From Acinetobacter colistiniresistens (GTDB lineage Bacteria > Pseudomonadota > Gammaproteobacteria > Pseudomonadales > Moraxellaceae), in the NCBI RefSeq assembly GCF_000413935.1, contig NZ_KE340380.1, positions 186,001 to 250,000 on the forward strand: 64,000 nucleotides of DNA, written 5' to 3'. How positions within the stretch are numbered: the first letter of the stretch is position 1; every line of letters starts with the position of its first letter. Shown here in pieces: positions 44,520 through 54,517 of this stretch. The translations under genes and the position numbers were made by a program. Under the pieces are notes generated by a model. The model worked only from the letters and a program-made list of their open reading frames with translations, made no database searches and was not told the origin of the DNA.

Positions 44520-45398
44520 ATGAAAGAAGGACAGTCGAGCCGAACCGCTGAGGCCGCGGCCGCATTACGTGCCAATCATTTTCAAAATGCGAATAACCCA
44601 GTATTTTCAGATCCCTTTGCGTTTGAGTTGACCAGCAGGGGGTGGAAGAAATTACTGACCACGCCACTGACAGTCAAAGTGATGAATTCACCTGTATTTA
44701 ACCGTACGTTGGGCTTATTAACCGGACAAGTGGTTGGACGTTCCCGTTATGCCGAAGATCAACTCAAGGCCGCCATAGCACGAGGTGTAACGCAATATGT
44801 GCTGGTTGGGGCCGGGTTAGATTCTTTTACCTTACGACAAGCACAGCAGTACCCACAGCTCAAGATTTATGAAGTCGACCATCCGGATACCCAAGCCGCT
44901 AAACAAAACAAACTACAGCAATTGGGTGAGCTGCCAGAGAATGTGGAATTTGTTGCCATCGATTTTGAAAAGCAGTCGATTGCTGATGCATTATCGCGCA
45001 GTACTTTTCAACAGGATCATATTGCTTTTTTCTCATGGCTGGGAACAACTCATTATCTGGAACCTGAAACGACATTAAAAACCTTGGCCAGTATTGCAAA
45101 GATTGCAGCGCGAGAAAGTGAAGTGGTGTTGGATTATTCGATTGATTATCGAGAGTTGGATGGGATAGAGCGTTTGGGAACTTTGTTTGTCTCTCAATTT
45201 ACCCGTTTTCTCAAAGAACCTTTAAAAGGGCAATTTAGACCTAGGGTATTGCATCAGGCAGTCATGCAAATGGGATATATCGTCATTGAGGATTTATCTG
45301 GCAATGGTTTGAGTGAGCGTTATTTTCATGCCCGTCCCGATCATATCCGTCATACCATTGCCACACATATGTTACATCTGCGGTTACAGAGTATTTGA
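44520..45398 (+). CDS. Class I SAM-dependent methyltransferase (LCMT/PF04072-like)
   Basis: 292 aa. The SAM-binding region VLVGAGLDSFTLR is near residues 90-104, the acidic loop EVDHPDTQAAKQNKL follows, and FFSWLGTTHYLE lies near 165. These are typical of the leucine carboxyl methyltransferase-like family common in mycobacteria and some proteobacteria, often beside lipid or polyketide genes. AGGA is 8 nt before the ATG. Last gene of the TetR-controlled cluster. Target unknown. Confidence 0.9.
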   Translation: MKEGQSSRTAEAAAALRANHFQNANNPVFSDPFAFELTSRGWKKLLTTPLTVKVMNSPVFNRTLGLLTGQVVGRSRYAEDQLKAAIARGVTQYVLVGAGLDSFTLRQAQQYPQLKIYEVDHPDTQAAKQNKLQQLGELPENVEFVAIDFEKQSIADALSRSTFQQDHIAFFSWLGTTHYLEPETTLKTLASIAKIAARESEVVLDYSIDYRELDGIERLGTLFVSQFTRFLKEPLKGQFRPRVLHQAVMQMGYIVIEDLSGNGLSERYFHARPDHIRHTIATHMLHLRLQSI

Positions 45399-45409
45399 TT
45401 CAATTTTAG

Positions 45410-45449
45410 AAAAGAAAAAGCCCTTAAACACATTTGAGCACTTAAGGGC
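45410..45449 (-). terminator. Terminator of the M48 peptidase gene
   Basis: An 8-bp stem GCCCTTAA (45420-45427 with 45442-45449), followed on the minus strand by a T-rich run. It is shared space with the convergent methyltransferase gene. Confidence 0.8.
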
Positions 45450-45457
45450 GGTATGGA

Positions 45458-46237
45458 TTAACGGCGTTGGTTATAAACCGCTAAAGCTGCTGGTAAGTTT
45501 TTACGCATATCGCTGATACGTTGAGTATTTGATGGATGCGTTGACAAGAACGAACCACCAGCACCAGCGCCATCTAAACGATTCATTTTTTCCCACAGGC
45601 TGATTGCCGCATTTGGGTTATAACCTGCTTTCGCCATGAGCATTAAACCGCCGTAATCGGCACGACTTTCCAAGTTACGTGAGTACGGTAGGCCGACCCC
45701 GACTTGGCTGCCTAAATCGATTGCAGCGCTGCCTAGATCACCAATGCTACTGCCAGCATAAGATTTACCAATACCAATCGCAAGATTGGTTAACGCTTGA
45801 GCGCCAATTTTGCTTTTAGCATGTTCTTCGAGCGCGTGAGTCATTTCATGTCCCATCACCGCTGCAATTTCATCATTGGTTAAATTGAGCTTGTTGACAA
45901 TACCGGTATAGAAAACAACTTTACCGCCGGGTGCAACATAGGCATTCACGGTATCAGATTTTAATACCGCCAGTTGCCAGTCAAAACGCTGACCAGTCTG
46001 GTTCATTTGATCCGCATACGGTTTTAAGCGATTAAAGACAGTATTGATACGTTGATAAGTACTTGAGCTGCTATCCAGCTGGTTTTTGGCACGTGCTTCT
46101 TGGGTCATCTTAGCGAAGCTTTGTGCTGATTGCGCATTTAAAGTTGCGCTATCTGCGCCTGCCATGTCTGCGAAAGAGGCGCAGCCAGAAATTGTCATTA
46201 CGGTCACAGCACAAAGGCTCAAAGCGAATTTCTTCAT
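45458..46237 (-). CDS. M48-family metallopeptidase, lipoprotein
   Basis: 259 aa from ATG 46237 (GGAGAG 7 nt upstream). The signal peptide ends in the lipobox ISGC, Cys at about residue 19, so it is membrane-anchored in the periplasm. The zinc motif HEMTH lies in MGHEMTHALEEHAKS; the third ligand Glu is probably in NLESRADYGGLMLMAKAGYNP. It resembles LoiP/YcaL-type outer-membrane quality-control proteases. Monocistronic. Confidence 0.93.
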   Translation of the reverse strand: MKKFALSLCAVTVMTISGCASFADMAGADSATLNAQSAQSFAKMTQEARAKNQLDSSSSTYQRINTVFNRLKPYADQMNQTGQRFDWQLAVLKSDTVNAYVAPGGKVVFYTGIVNKLNLTNDEIAAVMGHEMTHALEEHAKSKIGAQALTNLAIGIGKSYAGSSIGDLGSAAIDLGSQVGVGLPYSRNLESRADYGGLMLMAKAGYNPNAAISLWEKMNRLDGAGAGGSFLSTHPSNTQRISDMRKNLPAALAVYNQRR

Positions 46238-46375
46238 ACTTATTCTCTCCAAATCAGTATCTTATGAATATAGTCGTGATCAGGGTGGATTATAGAAAAA
46301 GTTGGCGGTAGTTAATATTCTGAATAGCTCTATAATCATTGTAATTATGTAATCAGTAAAGCTTATTCTGTATAA

Positions 46376-46404
46376 AAAATAAAAGCCAGTGACAGGCACT
46401 GGCT
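46376..46404 (-). terminator. Rho-independent terminator of crp
   Basis: An 8-bp stem AGCCAGTG / CACTGGCT (46384-46391, 46397-46404) with 5-nt loop, and a T-rich run on the minus strand. Confidence 0.88.
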
Positions 46405-46434
46405 AGGTTAGAATCAATCCGATCTCAGATCAAA

Positions 46435-47142
46435 TTAATCCTCATCATCATACTCATCTTCAGAGAAGGTGTTTTCTTCTAAAGAAGCATCAAAAATAAG
46501 GATGGCTTTACCATCGGTCTGGATCATGCCTTGGTCTTCAAGTGTCTTGAGGACACGGCCAACCATTTCACGAGAACAACCGACAATACGACCAATCTCT
46601 TGGCGAGTGATACGAATCTGGCGACCATTCGGCAAAATCATTGCCTCAGGCTGCGCAGATAAGTCAATTAAACAACGCGCGATACGACCTGACACGTCAA
46701 TGAAGGCCAAATCGGTTACTTTACGTGTGGTGTTTTTAAGACGGCGTACCAGCTGAGCAAATACGGCGTAGCTCAAATCTGGGTATTGCTTGCTTAACTC
46801 ATGGAAATTGTCATAGGAAATTTCTGCAATTTCGCAGACATCTCGCGTACGTACTTCTGCGGTACGTTGAGGATTCTTTTCAAAAAGACCCATTTCACCA
46901 AAGAAATCACCAGGGTTGAGGTAAGCAACAACGATTTCTCGTTCGTCATCTTCACGTAAGATAATTGACACTGAACCTTTTAATATTAAATACAGTGATT
47001 TTGATTCCGTTCCAGCGTCAACAATCGTGGTGCGTTTAGGGTATCTATTAATATGAGCACGTTTTAGCAAAGCTTTTACTGATTCAGGTAGTTGACCTGG
47101 TGATAAAGCATCAGTGCTAAGTTGTGAAAAATTTGAAGTCAT
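46435..47142 (-). CDS. crp: Cyclic AMP receptor protein (Crp/Vfr)
   Basis: 235 aa. The cyclic-nucleotide-binding barrel (about 30-140) has the phosphate-binding cassette PGDFFGEMGLFEKNPQRTAEVRT. The C-terminal HTH is ITRQEIGRIVGCSREMVGRVLKTLEDQGMI (about 180-210). It is a global cAMP-dependent regulator. It is about 20 residues longer than E. coli Crp or Pseudomonas Vfr because of an acidic C-terminal tail (EENTFSEDEYDDED). It is divergent from an osmC-family gene, as crp is from yhfA in E. coli. Confidence 0.94.
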   Translation of the reverse strand: MTSNFSQLSTDALSPGQLPESVKALLKRAHINRYPKRTTIVDAGTESKSLYLILKGSVSIILREDDEREIVVAYLNPGDFFGEMGLFEKNPQRTAEVRTRDVCEIAEISYDNFHELSKQYPDLSYAVFAQLVRRLKNTTRKVTDLAFIDVSGRIARCLIDLSAQPEAMILPNGRQIRITRQEIGRIVGCSREMVGRVLKTLEDQGMIQTDGKAILIFDASLEENTFSEDEYDDED

Positions 47143-47290
47143 GCTTAAAATTTCCGAATTTGGATAAAACCGATCGCACAGACTCTTGTAAGAGCCTTTT
47201 CTACACAGAAGAGATGAAATTCCTTATCAACTCATTTTATGTTAGTGTACAAGAACAGAGTAAATTTATAACGTTTTTCGGGTAGTTGCA

Positions 47291-47713
47291 ATGCAAACAA
47301 GTGTACATTGGTTAGAGAATGTTGCTTTTGAGGCGAAATCAGAAAGTGGCCACACTGTGGTGATGGATGGTTCTGCTGAATATGGGGGTGAAAACCGTGG
47401 TCCACGTCCTATGGAATTGATTTTAATGGGACTTGGTGGGTGTGCTTCGTTTGATATTGTGACTATTTTAAAGAAATCTCGCCAAGATGTGACGGATGTT
47501 GTATGTCAGCTTAAAGCAGAAAGGGCAGATGCCATTCCAGCAGTATTCACAAAAATCCATTTGCATTTCGTGGTCACTGGCAAAGCGGTAAAAACCAAGC
47601 AAGTTGAAAAGGCCGTTGAACTCTCAGCTGAGAAATATTGCTCAGCCAGTAAAATGCTTTCAGATGGCGGTGTTGAAATCACCCATGATTTTGAAATTAT
47701 TGAAGCTGCTTAA
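47291..47713 (+). CDS. OsmC-family protein (YhfA-like)
   Basis: A 140-aa compact OsmC/Ohr fold. Conserved elements are GGENRGPRPMELILMGLGGCASFDIV, with Cys near residue 57, and a second Cys in AEKYCSASKMLS near 118, the usual redox pair of OsmC-type thiol peroxidases. The YhfA subgroup has no proven function. It is divergent from crp over 148 bp. A bidirectional terminator follows. Confidence 0.92.
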   Translation: MQTSVHWLENVAFEAKSESGHTVVMDGSAEYGGENRGPRPMELILMGLGGCASFDIVTILKKSRQDVTDVVCQLKAERADAIPAVFTKIHLHFVVTGKAVKTKQVEKAVELSAEKYCSASKMLSDGGVEITHDFEIIEAA

Positions 47714-47736
47714 GTTATAAATTATTAAGTTCTACT

Positions 47737-47769
47737 AAAAAGTGATCTATTTTTATAGATCACTTTTTT
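47737..47769. terminator. Bidirectional terminator between osmC-like and M23 genes
   Basis: A 14-bp perfect stem (47737-47750 with 47755-47768), TTTT loop, A-run on the left and T-run on the right, so it works in both directions. Confidence 0.93.
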
Positions 47770-47783
47770 ATAAGCTTTTCTTT

Positions 47784-48584
47784 TTATTTTAGAAACAATT
47801 GTGGATCTACCCGAGCGTTATTTAGACTCATTCCCCAATGTAAATGTGGTCCAGTAACACGTCCAGTTTTACCGACGAGTCCAAGCGTTTCACCTTGACG
47901 AATCTGCTGTCCTTTTTGCACATTAATTTTACTCAAATGGCAGAACATGCTGACCAAGCCTTGGCCATGATCAATCAGGACGGTATTACCATTAAAGAAA
48001 TAGTTGCCTGTTGCTATCACGACGCCATTTGCAGGCGCAATGACGGTTTGTCCAACAGGTGCAGGAATATCTAGACCAGAATGCGGTGCACGCTCTTCGC
48101 CGTTGAAAAATCGTTTACGGCCGAAAGAGTTGCTGAATTTACCTGCGGTAGGGCGGATAAAATTGGGAAATTGTGTCCATGTGCTCGGTGTAAATGAGCT
48201 GTAAATATCATTCTGCTCTTTGGCTTCTCTGGCATATCGATCAAGTTGCTCTTGATTAGGACTGACATAGTCCTGATTTTTGACGTTGAGCCGTTGCTCC
48301 GCGTATGCATACGGTTTGACCTCAACCTGAATCGGATCGTTATTGGTGGTTAAGGTTAAAGTCCCTAAGGGTGCGGAAAGGGGAATACCAAACACGGCAT
48401 AGCGCTGAGCCCCTTCTTGGGAAATCAAAACAGGTTTTTGTTGATAAAAGACTTGAGTTGTATTGGTCGTTAATGGAATCACTGCAATACCACCTGCACG
48501 CCTTGAGTCTTGTGGCAGCTGTGCAAACGCAGCATGAAGTGGAAGAAGAGAAGCAACGCTGAGTAAAATTGTTTTTAGCGACAT
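47784..48584 (-). CDS. M23-family peptidoglycan metallopeptidase
   Basis: 266 aa from ATG 48584; ATG 48593 is equally possible, and neither has a clear ribosome site. A Sec signal peptide ends near HAAFA-Q, so the protein is periplasmic. The C-terminal LytM domain (about 160-262) keeps the zinc motifs H-x3-D in HSGLDIPAPVGQ and H-x-H in GPHLHWGMSLNNARVDPQLF. It probably trims peptide cross-links in peptidoglycan. Divergent from clpB. Confidence 0.93.
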   Translation of the reverse strand: MSLKTILLSVASLLPLHAAFAQLPQDSRRAGGIAVIPLTTNTTQVFYQQKPVLISQEGAQRYAVFGIPLSAPLGTLTLTTNNDPIQVEVKPYAYAEQRLNVKNQDYVSPNQEQLDRYAREAKEQNDIYSSFTPSTWTQFPNFIRPTAGKFSNSFGRKRFFNGEERAPHSGLDIPAPVGQTVIAPANGVVIATGNYFFNGNTVLIDHGQGLVSMFCHLSKINVQKGQQIRQGETLGLVGKTGRVTGPHLHWGMSLNNARVDPQLFLK

Positions 48585-48692
48585 GATGAGCATTTTTAGT
48601 TGAAGCAAAGCGTTAAGCTAAAACGTTCACCTTAAAATCACAATAAGGATTTTGTGCAAAACAGAATAGACAGAAAAATTATACAAAAGATA

Positions 48693-48721
48693 CTTGAAAT
48701 AGATTGTTTATACACCCATAT
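48693..48721 (+). promoter_or_regulatory. Sigma-32-like heat-shock promoter of clpB
   Basis: CTTGAAA at 48693-48699 and ACCCATAT at 48714-48721, 14-bp spacer. This is one mismatch from the RpoH consensus CTTGAAA / CCCCATNT. The clpB ATG lies about 125 bp downstream. Confidence 0.75.
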
Positions 48722-48847
48722 TAATACTGAGTTTTATCTCTTGATATTTTTATAAAATATTGAAAAATATATAAATTTTATTTGAAATTTTTAAAAGCGT
48801 TCCCATCTAAGTGATAAGTTAAAAATTTGTTGTGAGGAATAACAAGA

Positions 48848-51427
48848 ATGCGATTTGAAAAATTTACAAACCGCTTACAGCAAGCACTCTCAGATGCACA
48901 ATCATTGGCAATGGGTAAGGATCATACTTCAATTTCAGGAATTCATATCCTGACCACCTTACTTGAAGAACCTGCCAATCTGAGTTTGTTGCAACAAGCG
49001 GGCGCTCGTTTACCAGAGTTAAAGCAAAAATTGGAACAAGCCCTGCAAAATGCGCCAACCTTGGCCAATCCTACGGGTGATATCAATCTGAATCCTGAAG
49101 CGGTAAAGGCCTTGAATTTAGCTGACCGTTATGCACAAAAGGCAGGAGATGAGTTTTTATCTACCGATTGGGTGTTGTTAAGTTTGGCGGAAACGGGTGA
49201 AACCAAAACGATCTTAAATAGCGTCGGTGTAACACCTGAAAGCCTACGTAAAGTAATTGAAAATATTCGAGGAAATGACAAAGTCATGAGCAACAATCAT
49301 GAAGATCAACGTGACTCACTGAATAAATATACCATTGATTTAACTGAACGTGCTTTAGCAGGCAAGCTCGATCCTGTGATTGGTCGTGACGATGAAATTC
49401 GCCGTACTATTCAGGTTTTATCCCGTCGTACCAAAAATAACCCAGTATTGATTGGTGAGCCTGGGGTGGGTAAGACTGCGATTGTGGAAGGCTTGGCACA
49501 GCGTATTGTCAATGGTGAAGTACCTGAAGGCCTGAAGAATAAACGTGTATTGTCATTAGACCTCGGTTCATTGCTTGCAGGTGCGAAATATCGTGGTGAA
49601 TTCGAAGAACGTCTAAAAGCAGTACTCAAAGACCTTGCTAAACATGAAGGCGAGATCATCCTGTTTATTGATGAGTTACATACACTCGTCGGTGCTGGTA
49701 AGGGCGATGGTGCAATGGATGCAGGCAATATGTTGAAACCTGCGTTAGCACGTGGTGAATTACGTTGTGTCGGCGCGACCACTCTGGACGAATATCGCCA
49801 GTACATTGAAAAAGATGCGGCGCTCGAGCGTCGTTTCCAGAAAGTATTGGTCGATGAACCAAGTGTTGAAGATACGATTGCGATTTTACGTGGTCTCAAA
49901 GAGAAATATGCCACCCACCATGGGGTGCAAATTTTGGACTCGGCTATTATTGCTGCAGCGAAGATGTCACATCGCTATATCACCGATCGTCAGTTACCTG
50001 ATAAGGCGATTGATCTGATTGATGAAGCAGCATCTCGTATCAAAATGGAAATTGATTCCAAGCCAGAAGCTCTGGATAAACTTGATCGCCGTTTAATTCA
50101 GTTGAAAATGCAATTGGAGGCGGTGAAAAAAGATGAAGATGCTGGCAGTAAAGCCGAAGTCAATCATCTTGAGCAGCAAATTGCTGAAAAGCAAAAAGAG
50201 TACAATGATCTGGAAGAAATCTGGAAAGCTGAAAAAACACTGGTTGAAGGTGACAAGAAGGCGCAGGTTGAACTTGATCAGGCACGTGTTGCTTTAGAGA
50301 AGGCAAAACGTGAAGGTGATCTGGCAGAAGCAGCACGTTTGCAATATGGCGTGATTCCAGAGTTGCAGAAGCGTTTAGAACAAGCCGAGGTGGCTGAGGA
50401 AAATGAAGAGCCGAAGCTGATTCGTACCAAAGTCACCGAAAATGAAATTGCTGAAGTGGTCAGTGCTGCAACAGGTATCCCTGTGGCGAAAATGTTGCAA
50501 GGTGAACGTGAAAAACTGCTGAATATGGAAGAGTTCTTACATAATCGTGTGGTTGGACAAGATGAAGCAGTGGTTGCCGTGTCGAATGCAGTCCGTCGCT
50601 CACGTGCAGGTTTATCTGACCCGAATCGTCCAAGCGGCTCATTCTTATTCCTTGGGCCAACAGGTGTGGGTAAAACGGAGCTGACCAAAGCATTGGCAAA
50701 CTTCTTGTTTGACAGTGATGATGCCATGATTCGTATTGATATGTCCGAATTTATGGAAAAACACTCAGTCAGTCGTTTGGTGGGTGCACCTCCGGGCTAT
50801 GTGGGTTATGAAGAAGGTGGGGTGCTCACTGAAGCGGTACGCCGTAAGCCTTATAGTGTGGTGTTATTTGATGAGGTAGAAAAAGCCCATCCAGACGTAT
50901 TCAATATCTTATTGCAGGTATTAGATGATGGACGTTTGACCGATTCGCAAGGTCGTGTCATCGACTTTAAAAATACGGTGATTGTGATGACTTCAAACTT
51001 GGGTTCACAAGATGTGCGTGAGCTTGGTGAAGGGGCAACAGATGATGAAGTTCGTACTGTGGTCATGAATGCTGTTACGCAGCACTTCCGTCCTGAGTTC
51101 ATTAACCGTATTGATGAGCTGGTGATCTTCCATTCACTTAAAAAAGCACAGATTCGTGGCATCGCGGATATTCAGTTAGATCGTTTACGTTCACGTTTGA
51201 GTGATCGTGATATGGGCTTAACTGTGGATGATACAGCGTTTGATTTATTGATTGATGCTGGTTTTGATCCTGTATATGGTGCACGTCCACTAAAACGTGC
51301 AATTCAGCAACAAGTTGAAAATAACTTGGCTCAGAAAATACTCTCTGGTGAGTTTCAACCTGGAGATAATATTTTGATCAAAGGTGATAGTGGTCATCTG
51401 GTGTTCGATAAAGTGAAACTCAGCTAA
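48848..51427 (+). CDS. clpB: ATP-dependent chaperone ClpB
   Basis: An 859-aa hexameric AAA+ disaggregase working with DnaK to rescue aggregated proteins. Clp_N double repeat (1-145), AAA1 with GEPGVGKT near 205, the long middle coiled-coil domain (about 405-525), AAA2 with GPTGVGKT near 605, and the D2-small domain at the C-terminus are all present. Length equals that of E. coli ClpB (857). GAGG about 10 nt upstream of ATG. Single gene with its own heat-shock promoter and strong terminator. Confidence 0.98.
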   Translation: MRFEKFTNRLQQALSDAQSLAMGKDHTSISGIHILTTLLEEPANLSLLQQAGARLPELKQKLEQALQNAPTLANPTGDINLNPEAVKALNLADRYAQKAGDEFLSTDWVLLSLAETGETKTILNSVGVTPESLRKVIENIRGNDKVMSNNHEDQRDSLNKYTIDLTERALAGKLDPVIGRDDEIRRTIQVLSRRTKNNPVLIGEPGVGKTAIVEGLAQRIVNGEVPEGLKNKRVLSLDLGSLLAGAKYRGEFEERLKAVLKDLAKHEGEIILFIDELHTLVGAGKGDGAMDAGNMLKPALARGELRCVGATTLDEYRQYIEKDAALERRFQKVLVDEPSVEDTIAILRGLKEKYATHHGVQILDSAIIAAAKMSHRYITDRQLPDKAIDLIDEAASRIKMEIDSKPEALDKLDRRLIQLKMQLEAVKKDEDAGSKAEVNHLEQQIAEKQKEYNDLEEIWKAEKTLVEGDKKAQVELDQARVALEKAKREGDLAEAARLQYGVIPELQKRLEQAEVAEENEEPKLIRTKVTENEIAEVVSAATGIPVAKMLQGEREKLLNMEEFLHNRVVGQDEAVVAVSNAVRRSRAGLSDPNRPSGSFLFLGPTGVGKTELTKALANFLFDSDDAMIRIDMSEFMEKHSVSRLVGAPPGYVGYEEGGVLTEAVRRKPYSVVLFDEVEKAHPDVFNILLQVLDDGRLTDSQGRVIDFKNTVIVMTSNLGSQDVRELGEGATDDEVRTVVMNAVTQHFRPEFINRIDELVIFHSLKKAQIRGIADIQLDRLRSRLSDRDMGLTVDDTAFDLLIDAGFDPVYGARPLKRAIQQQVENNLAQKILSGEFQPGDNILIKGDSGHLVFDKVKLS

Positions 51428-51447
51428 GTTAAACTTGAATGATTGAC

Positions 51448-51482
51448 AAAAAAGATGGTGATGAAAATCACCATCTTTTTTT
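51448..51482 (+). terminator. Rho-independent terminator of clpB
   Basis: A 15-bp perfect stem (51448-51462 with 51467-51481), GAAA tetraloop, T-run. Confidence 0.95.
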
Positions 51483-51594
51483 ATATTGGTGCAACTGGTC
51501 AGATTTTTGCGGGAATATTACCAATGACATTGCGGCTTCATGAAAAACTTGCTAGTTTCTGAACAAATAAGAAAAAAATTCAGGATGAATTGCA

Positions 51595-52035
51595 ATGGAA
51601 AATAAAAGACATCATTGCACAAATGTTTGTGTAATTATGTTGATGATTGCCTTAACTTCAATGGCGCACGCTGTTCAGCCATTAAGTGAGAGTACACTCG
51701 CCTTACAAACCGCTATGCTGAACAATGCGCTGCCCAGTATTCTGATTAAAGCACAACAAGATGCCTTGAAACCTGAGGAAGAACGTTGGCGTTCGCAACG
51801 AGTCCTGAGTGATAAGTACTTAGGTGAAATTCGTGTCAACACTATTTTGGGAGGCGTGTTATCGCCCCATGAAGAACAGAAAAAAGTGATGGCGGTTGAT
51901 CCGAGAGATAAGAGGATAGCCACCATCAAGCCACATGAGCAACCATCTGACCGATACATGATTTATGAATTCGAATCAGGCAATGTTCATGTGACCTATA
52001 ACGATGATGTTAAAGCCGAACTGGTTGTTAGATAG
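51595..52035 (+). CDS. Hypothetical secreted/periplasmic protein
   Basis: 146 aa. A Sec signal peptide is visible: basic start, hydrophobic VCVIMLMIALTSM, likely cleavage after AHA. The mature part is hydrophilic, Glu/Arg rich, with no Cys pair, no lipobox and no recognised domain. AGGA lies about 9 nt before the ATG. It overlaps the end of the convergent rlmKL by 8 bp. Probably a genus-level conserved envelope protein; function unknown. Confidence 0.8.
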   Translation: MENKRHHCTNVCVIMLMIALTSMAHAVQPLSESTLALQTAMLNNALPSILIKAQQDALKPEEERWRSQRVLSDKYLGEIRVNTILGGVLSPHEEQKKVMAVDPRDKRIATIKPHEQPSDRYMIYEFESGNVHVTYNDDVKAELVVR

Positions 52036-54232
52036 CAGGGTGCTGAATTTTCCAGGCACGATGAATTTTTTGATTGCGTTTAAAATCTAGACCAATGGTT
52101 TCTGAGGTGATTTCTTCGACTTGATACATCGCCTCAATTTCTTCATCTAGCTCAAAACCACGGTAGTTATTTGAGAAGTACAAGGTTCCGTCACTGGTTA
52201 AACGATTCATTGCACGTTTTAGCAGTGAAACATGGTCACGCTGTACATCAAAAGTTCCATAGAATTTTTTCGAATTCGAGAACGTTGGTGGATCAATGAA
52301 GATCAGGTCATATTGTTCATGACCTTCTTTTAACCATTCAAAGCAATCACTGGCAAAGAACATATGCTGTTCATCGGCATGATCTACAGTCAAGCCGTTT
52401 AAGACAAAGTTTTCTTTAGACCAGTTCAAGTAGGTATTGGATAAATCGACACTTGTGGTACTGGCTGCGCCACCTAAGGCCGCATGTAAGCTTGCAGTCG
52501 AGGTATAGCTATACAGATTAAGGAAGTGTTTGCCACGTGCTTCTTTGGCAATTCTTAAACGCATTTGACGGTGATCAAGGAATAGACCTGTATCTAGATA
52601 ATCGGTCAAGTTCACCAAGATACGTGCTTTGCCTTCCTGAACGATAAAACGTTTAGATGCGGTACTTTGTTTGGTGTATTGGTTTGCACCGGCTTGTTTT
52701 GCACGCGTTTTGATAAAGATCGCATCACGGCCTAAACCAGTTACAGCACGAATAGCTGCAAGCGCCAAGTTAAAGCGTTTTTTTGCTTTTTCTGGATCAA
52801 TGGTTTTTGGTGGTGCGTATTCTTGAACATGCAAACGATCTCCGTATAGATCGACTGCAACATTAAAGTCAGGCAAATCTGCATCGTATAAACGTAGGCA
52901 GAATACATTTTCTTTTACAGCCCATTTTTTCAATGTTTGCATATTTTTTTGCAAGCGATTGGTAAAGTCTTCAGCACCTTCAATTTTCTCAAATTGTTGT
53001 GGTTGCCAAGTTGCAAGGAAAGGCTGTGTCACTGTCGCAGGTTTAACTGTACCAAAACGGATATAAATTGGTAATTTACCATTCATCAACCGTAGTGTTT
53101 GTGGATCATTGATGGCAAGAACATCTGCCTGTTCAATTTGTGCTGCAATCACAGCAACAGACTGATTTGGGAAATTCTTTTGTAATAGTCCAGACAAACC
53201 TAAATAGAATGAACGGCTAGACGCTTTATCACCTAAGCGCTCGCCATAAGGCGGGTTGGTGACGATAAAGGCTTTTTTGCCTTCAGCGTGGAAGTCATCC
53301 CAATCTGCCAGAGTACGTTCTTCAATTTGGATCTGATCCAGTAATTTTTCAAAACCAGCAGCGATGATGTTTTGGCGAGTGGCTTTGACCGCTTCCCAAT
53401 CCGCATCGTAGGCATAGAATTTCGGTAAAGGTTGTTCTAAAGCCTTTTGATGACGCTCTGCTGCTTCAGCTTTGAGTGAGAGCCATAGATCACGGTCATG
53501 TCCATGCCAGCCATTGAAGCCAAAACGACGAACTAAACCAGGTGCACGATCGGTCAAGATCAAGAGTGATTCAATAATAAATGTGCCTGAACCACACATC
53601 GGGTCAAGGATAATATCAGGTTCATACTGGGCTAATTGGGCTTTTTGCAGAATCGCTGCAGCTAAGTTTTCTTTGATCGGGGCATCAGTCATAAAATGAC
53701 GATAACCACGTTTATGCAGTGAATCGCCCGATAAATCTAAGCAATAGGTGTGTTCTGTTTTACCAGCTAAAACGTAAAGGGTAATTTCAGGTTGTTTAAT
53801 ATCAATACTTGGGCGTTTACCCACGGCTTCCATAAAGGAATCGACTACACCATCTTTTACACGTAGGGTAGCAAATTGGGTATTAACTTTAATTTCGCGC
53901 TCCACATGCAAGCGGACTGCAAAGGTGCTTTGTGGTGCAAAAATCAGTGACCAATCAAAGCTGATCGCACCCTCATAAAGTTCTTCTGCTACATCACGTG
54001 CATCATGCGTATGTTCGAGTTCATGCGTATGAATTGGTAACAGGACGCGAGAGGCAAGACGCGACCACATACAAACGCGATAGGCATTTTCGAGCGTGCC
54101 TTTAAATATTAAACGCCCAGCAAAACGTTGGATATTTTGAATGCCTAAATCTTCAAGCTCTTGTTGTAATAAGGTTTCAAGCCCGTCCGCACAGGTCACC
54201 CAATAGTCTGTTAGACGTGGTTTAGCATTCAT
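52028..54232 (-). CDS. rlmL: Bifunctional 23S rRNA methyltransferase RlmKL
   Basis: 734 aa, the fused form. The N-terminal RlmL part has a THUMP domain (about 50-155) and MTase with NPPYGERLGDK near 330, for m2G2445. The C-terminal RlmK part (about 460-730), with SYTSTASLHAALGGA and IFIDPPTFSNSK, is for m7G2069. Numbering of modified bases follows E. coli. Both catalytic blocks look intact. Convergent with the small secreted-protein gene. Confidence 0.96.
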   Translation of the reverse strand: MNAKPRLTDYWVTCADGLETLLQQELEDLGIQNIQRFAGRLIFKGTLENAYRVCMWSRLASRVLLPIHTHELEHTHDARDVAEELYEGAISFDWSLIFAPQSTFAVRLHVEREIKVNTQFATLRVKDGVVDSFMEAVGKRPSIDIKQPEITLYVLAGKTEHTYCLDLSGDSLHKRGYRHFMTDAPIKENLAAAILQKAQLAQYEPDIILDPMCGSGTFIIESLLILTDRAPGLVRRFGFNGWHGHDRDLWLSLKAEAAERHQKALEQPLPKFYAYDADWEAVKATRQNIIAAGFEKLLDQIQIEERTLADWDDFHAEGKKAFIVTNPPYGERLGDKASSRSFYLGLSGLLQKNFPNQSVAVIAAQIEQADVLAINDPQTLRLMNGKLPIYIRFGTVKPATVTQPFLATWQPQQFEKIEGAEDFTNRLQKNMQTLKKWAVKENVFCLRLYDADLPDFNVAVDLYGDRLHVQEYAPPKTIDPEKAKKRFNLALAAIRAVTGLGRDAIFIKTRAKQAGANQYTKQSTASKRFIVQEGKARILVNLTDYLDTGLFLDHRQMRLRIAKEARGKHFLNLYSYTSTASLHAALGGAASTTSVDLSNTYLNWSKENFVLNGLTVDHADEQHMFFASDCFEWLKEGHEQYDLIFIDPPTFSNSKKFYGTFDVQRDHVSLLKRAMNRLTSDGTLYFSNNYRGFELDEEIEAMYQVEEITSETIGLDFKRNQKIHRAWKIQHPAI

Positions 54233-54517
54233 TCAAATTTCCAAAACATTTTTAGCAATTGGCTATTTTAACTGATTTTTGTTTGTTCTGTCGGTGCATA
54301 TTTGTGTGATTGTTAGCTTTATCAGCGATTCATTGCATTTTTGGCTAAATTTCTGCTGCCCTAATTTGTTTATACTGTGATTTAAGTCATTTTTATTCTG
54401 AATTTTATTAGAGAGTTGGTATAGCTTTTGCTTCTACATTCGCAGCACATCAGTGAGGTGATTTTAATTAAAACTGATGAACTTTAATAATTTTAATTTG
54501 ATGGCTGTGAGGATGTT

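Noticed and set aside
49411..49914. 167-codon frame antisense to clpB
   Set aside because: Ser/Arg/Pro-rich shadow translation of the AAA1 domain; no independent evidence.
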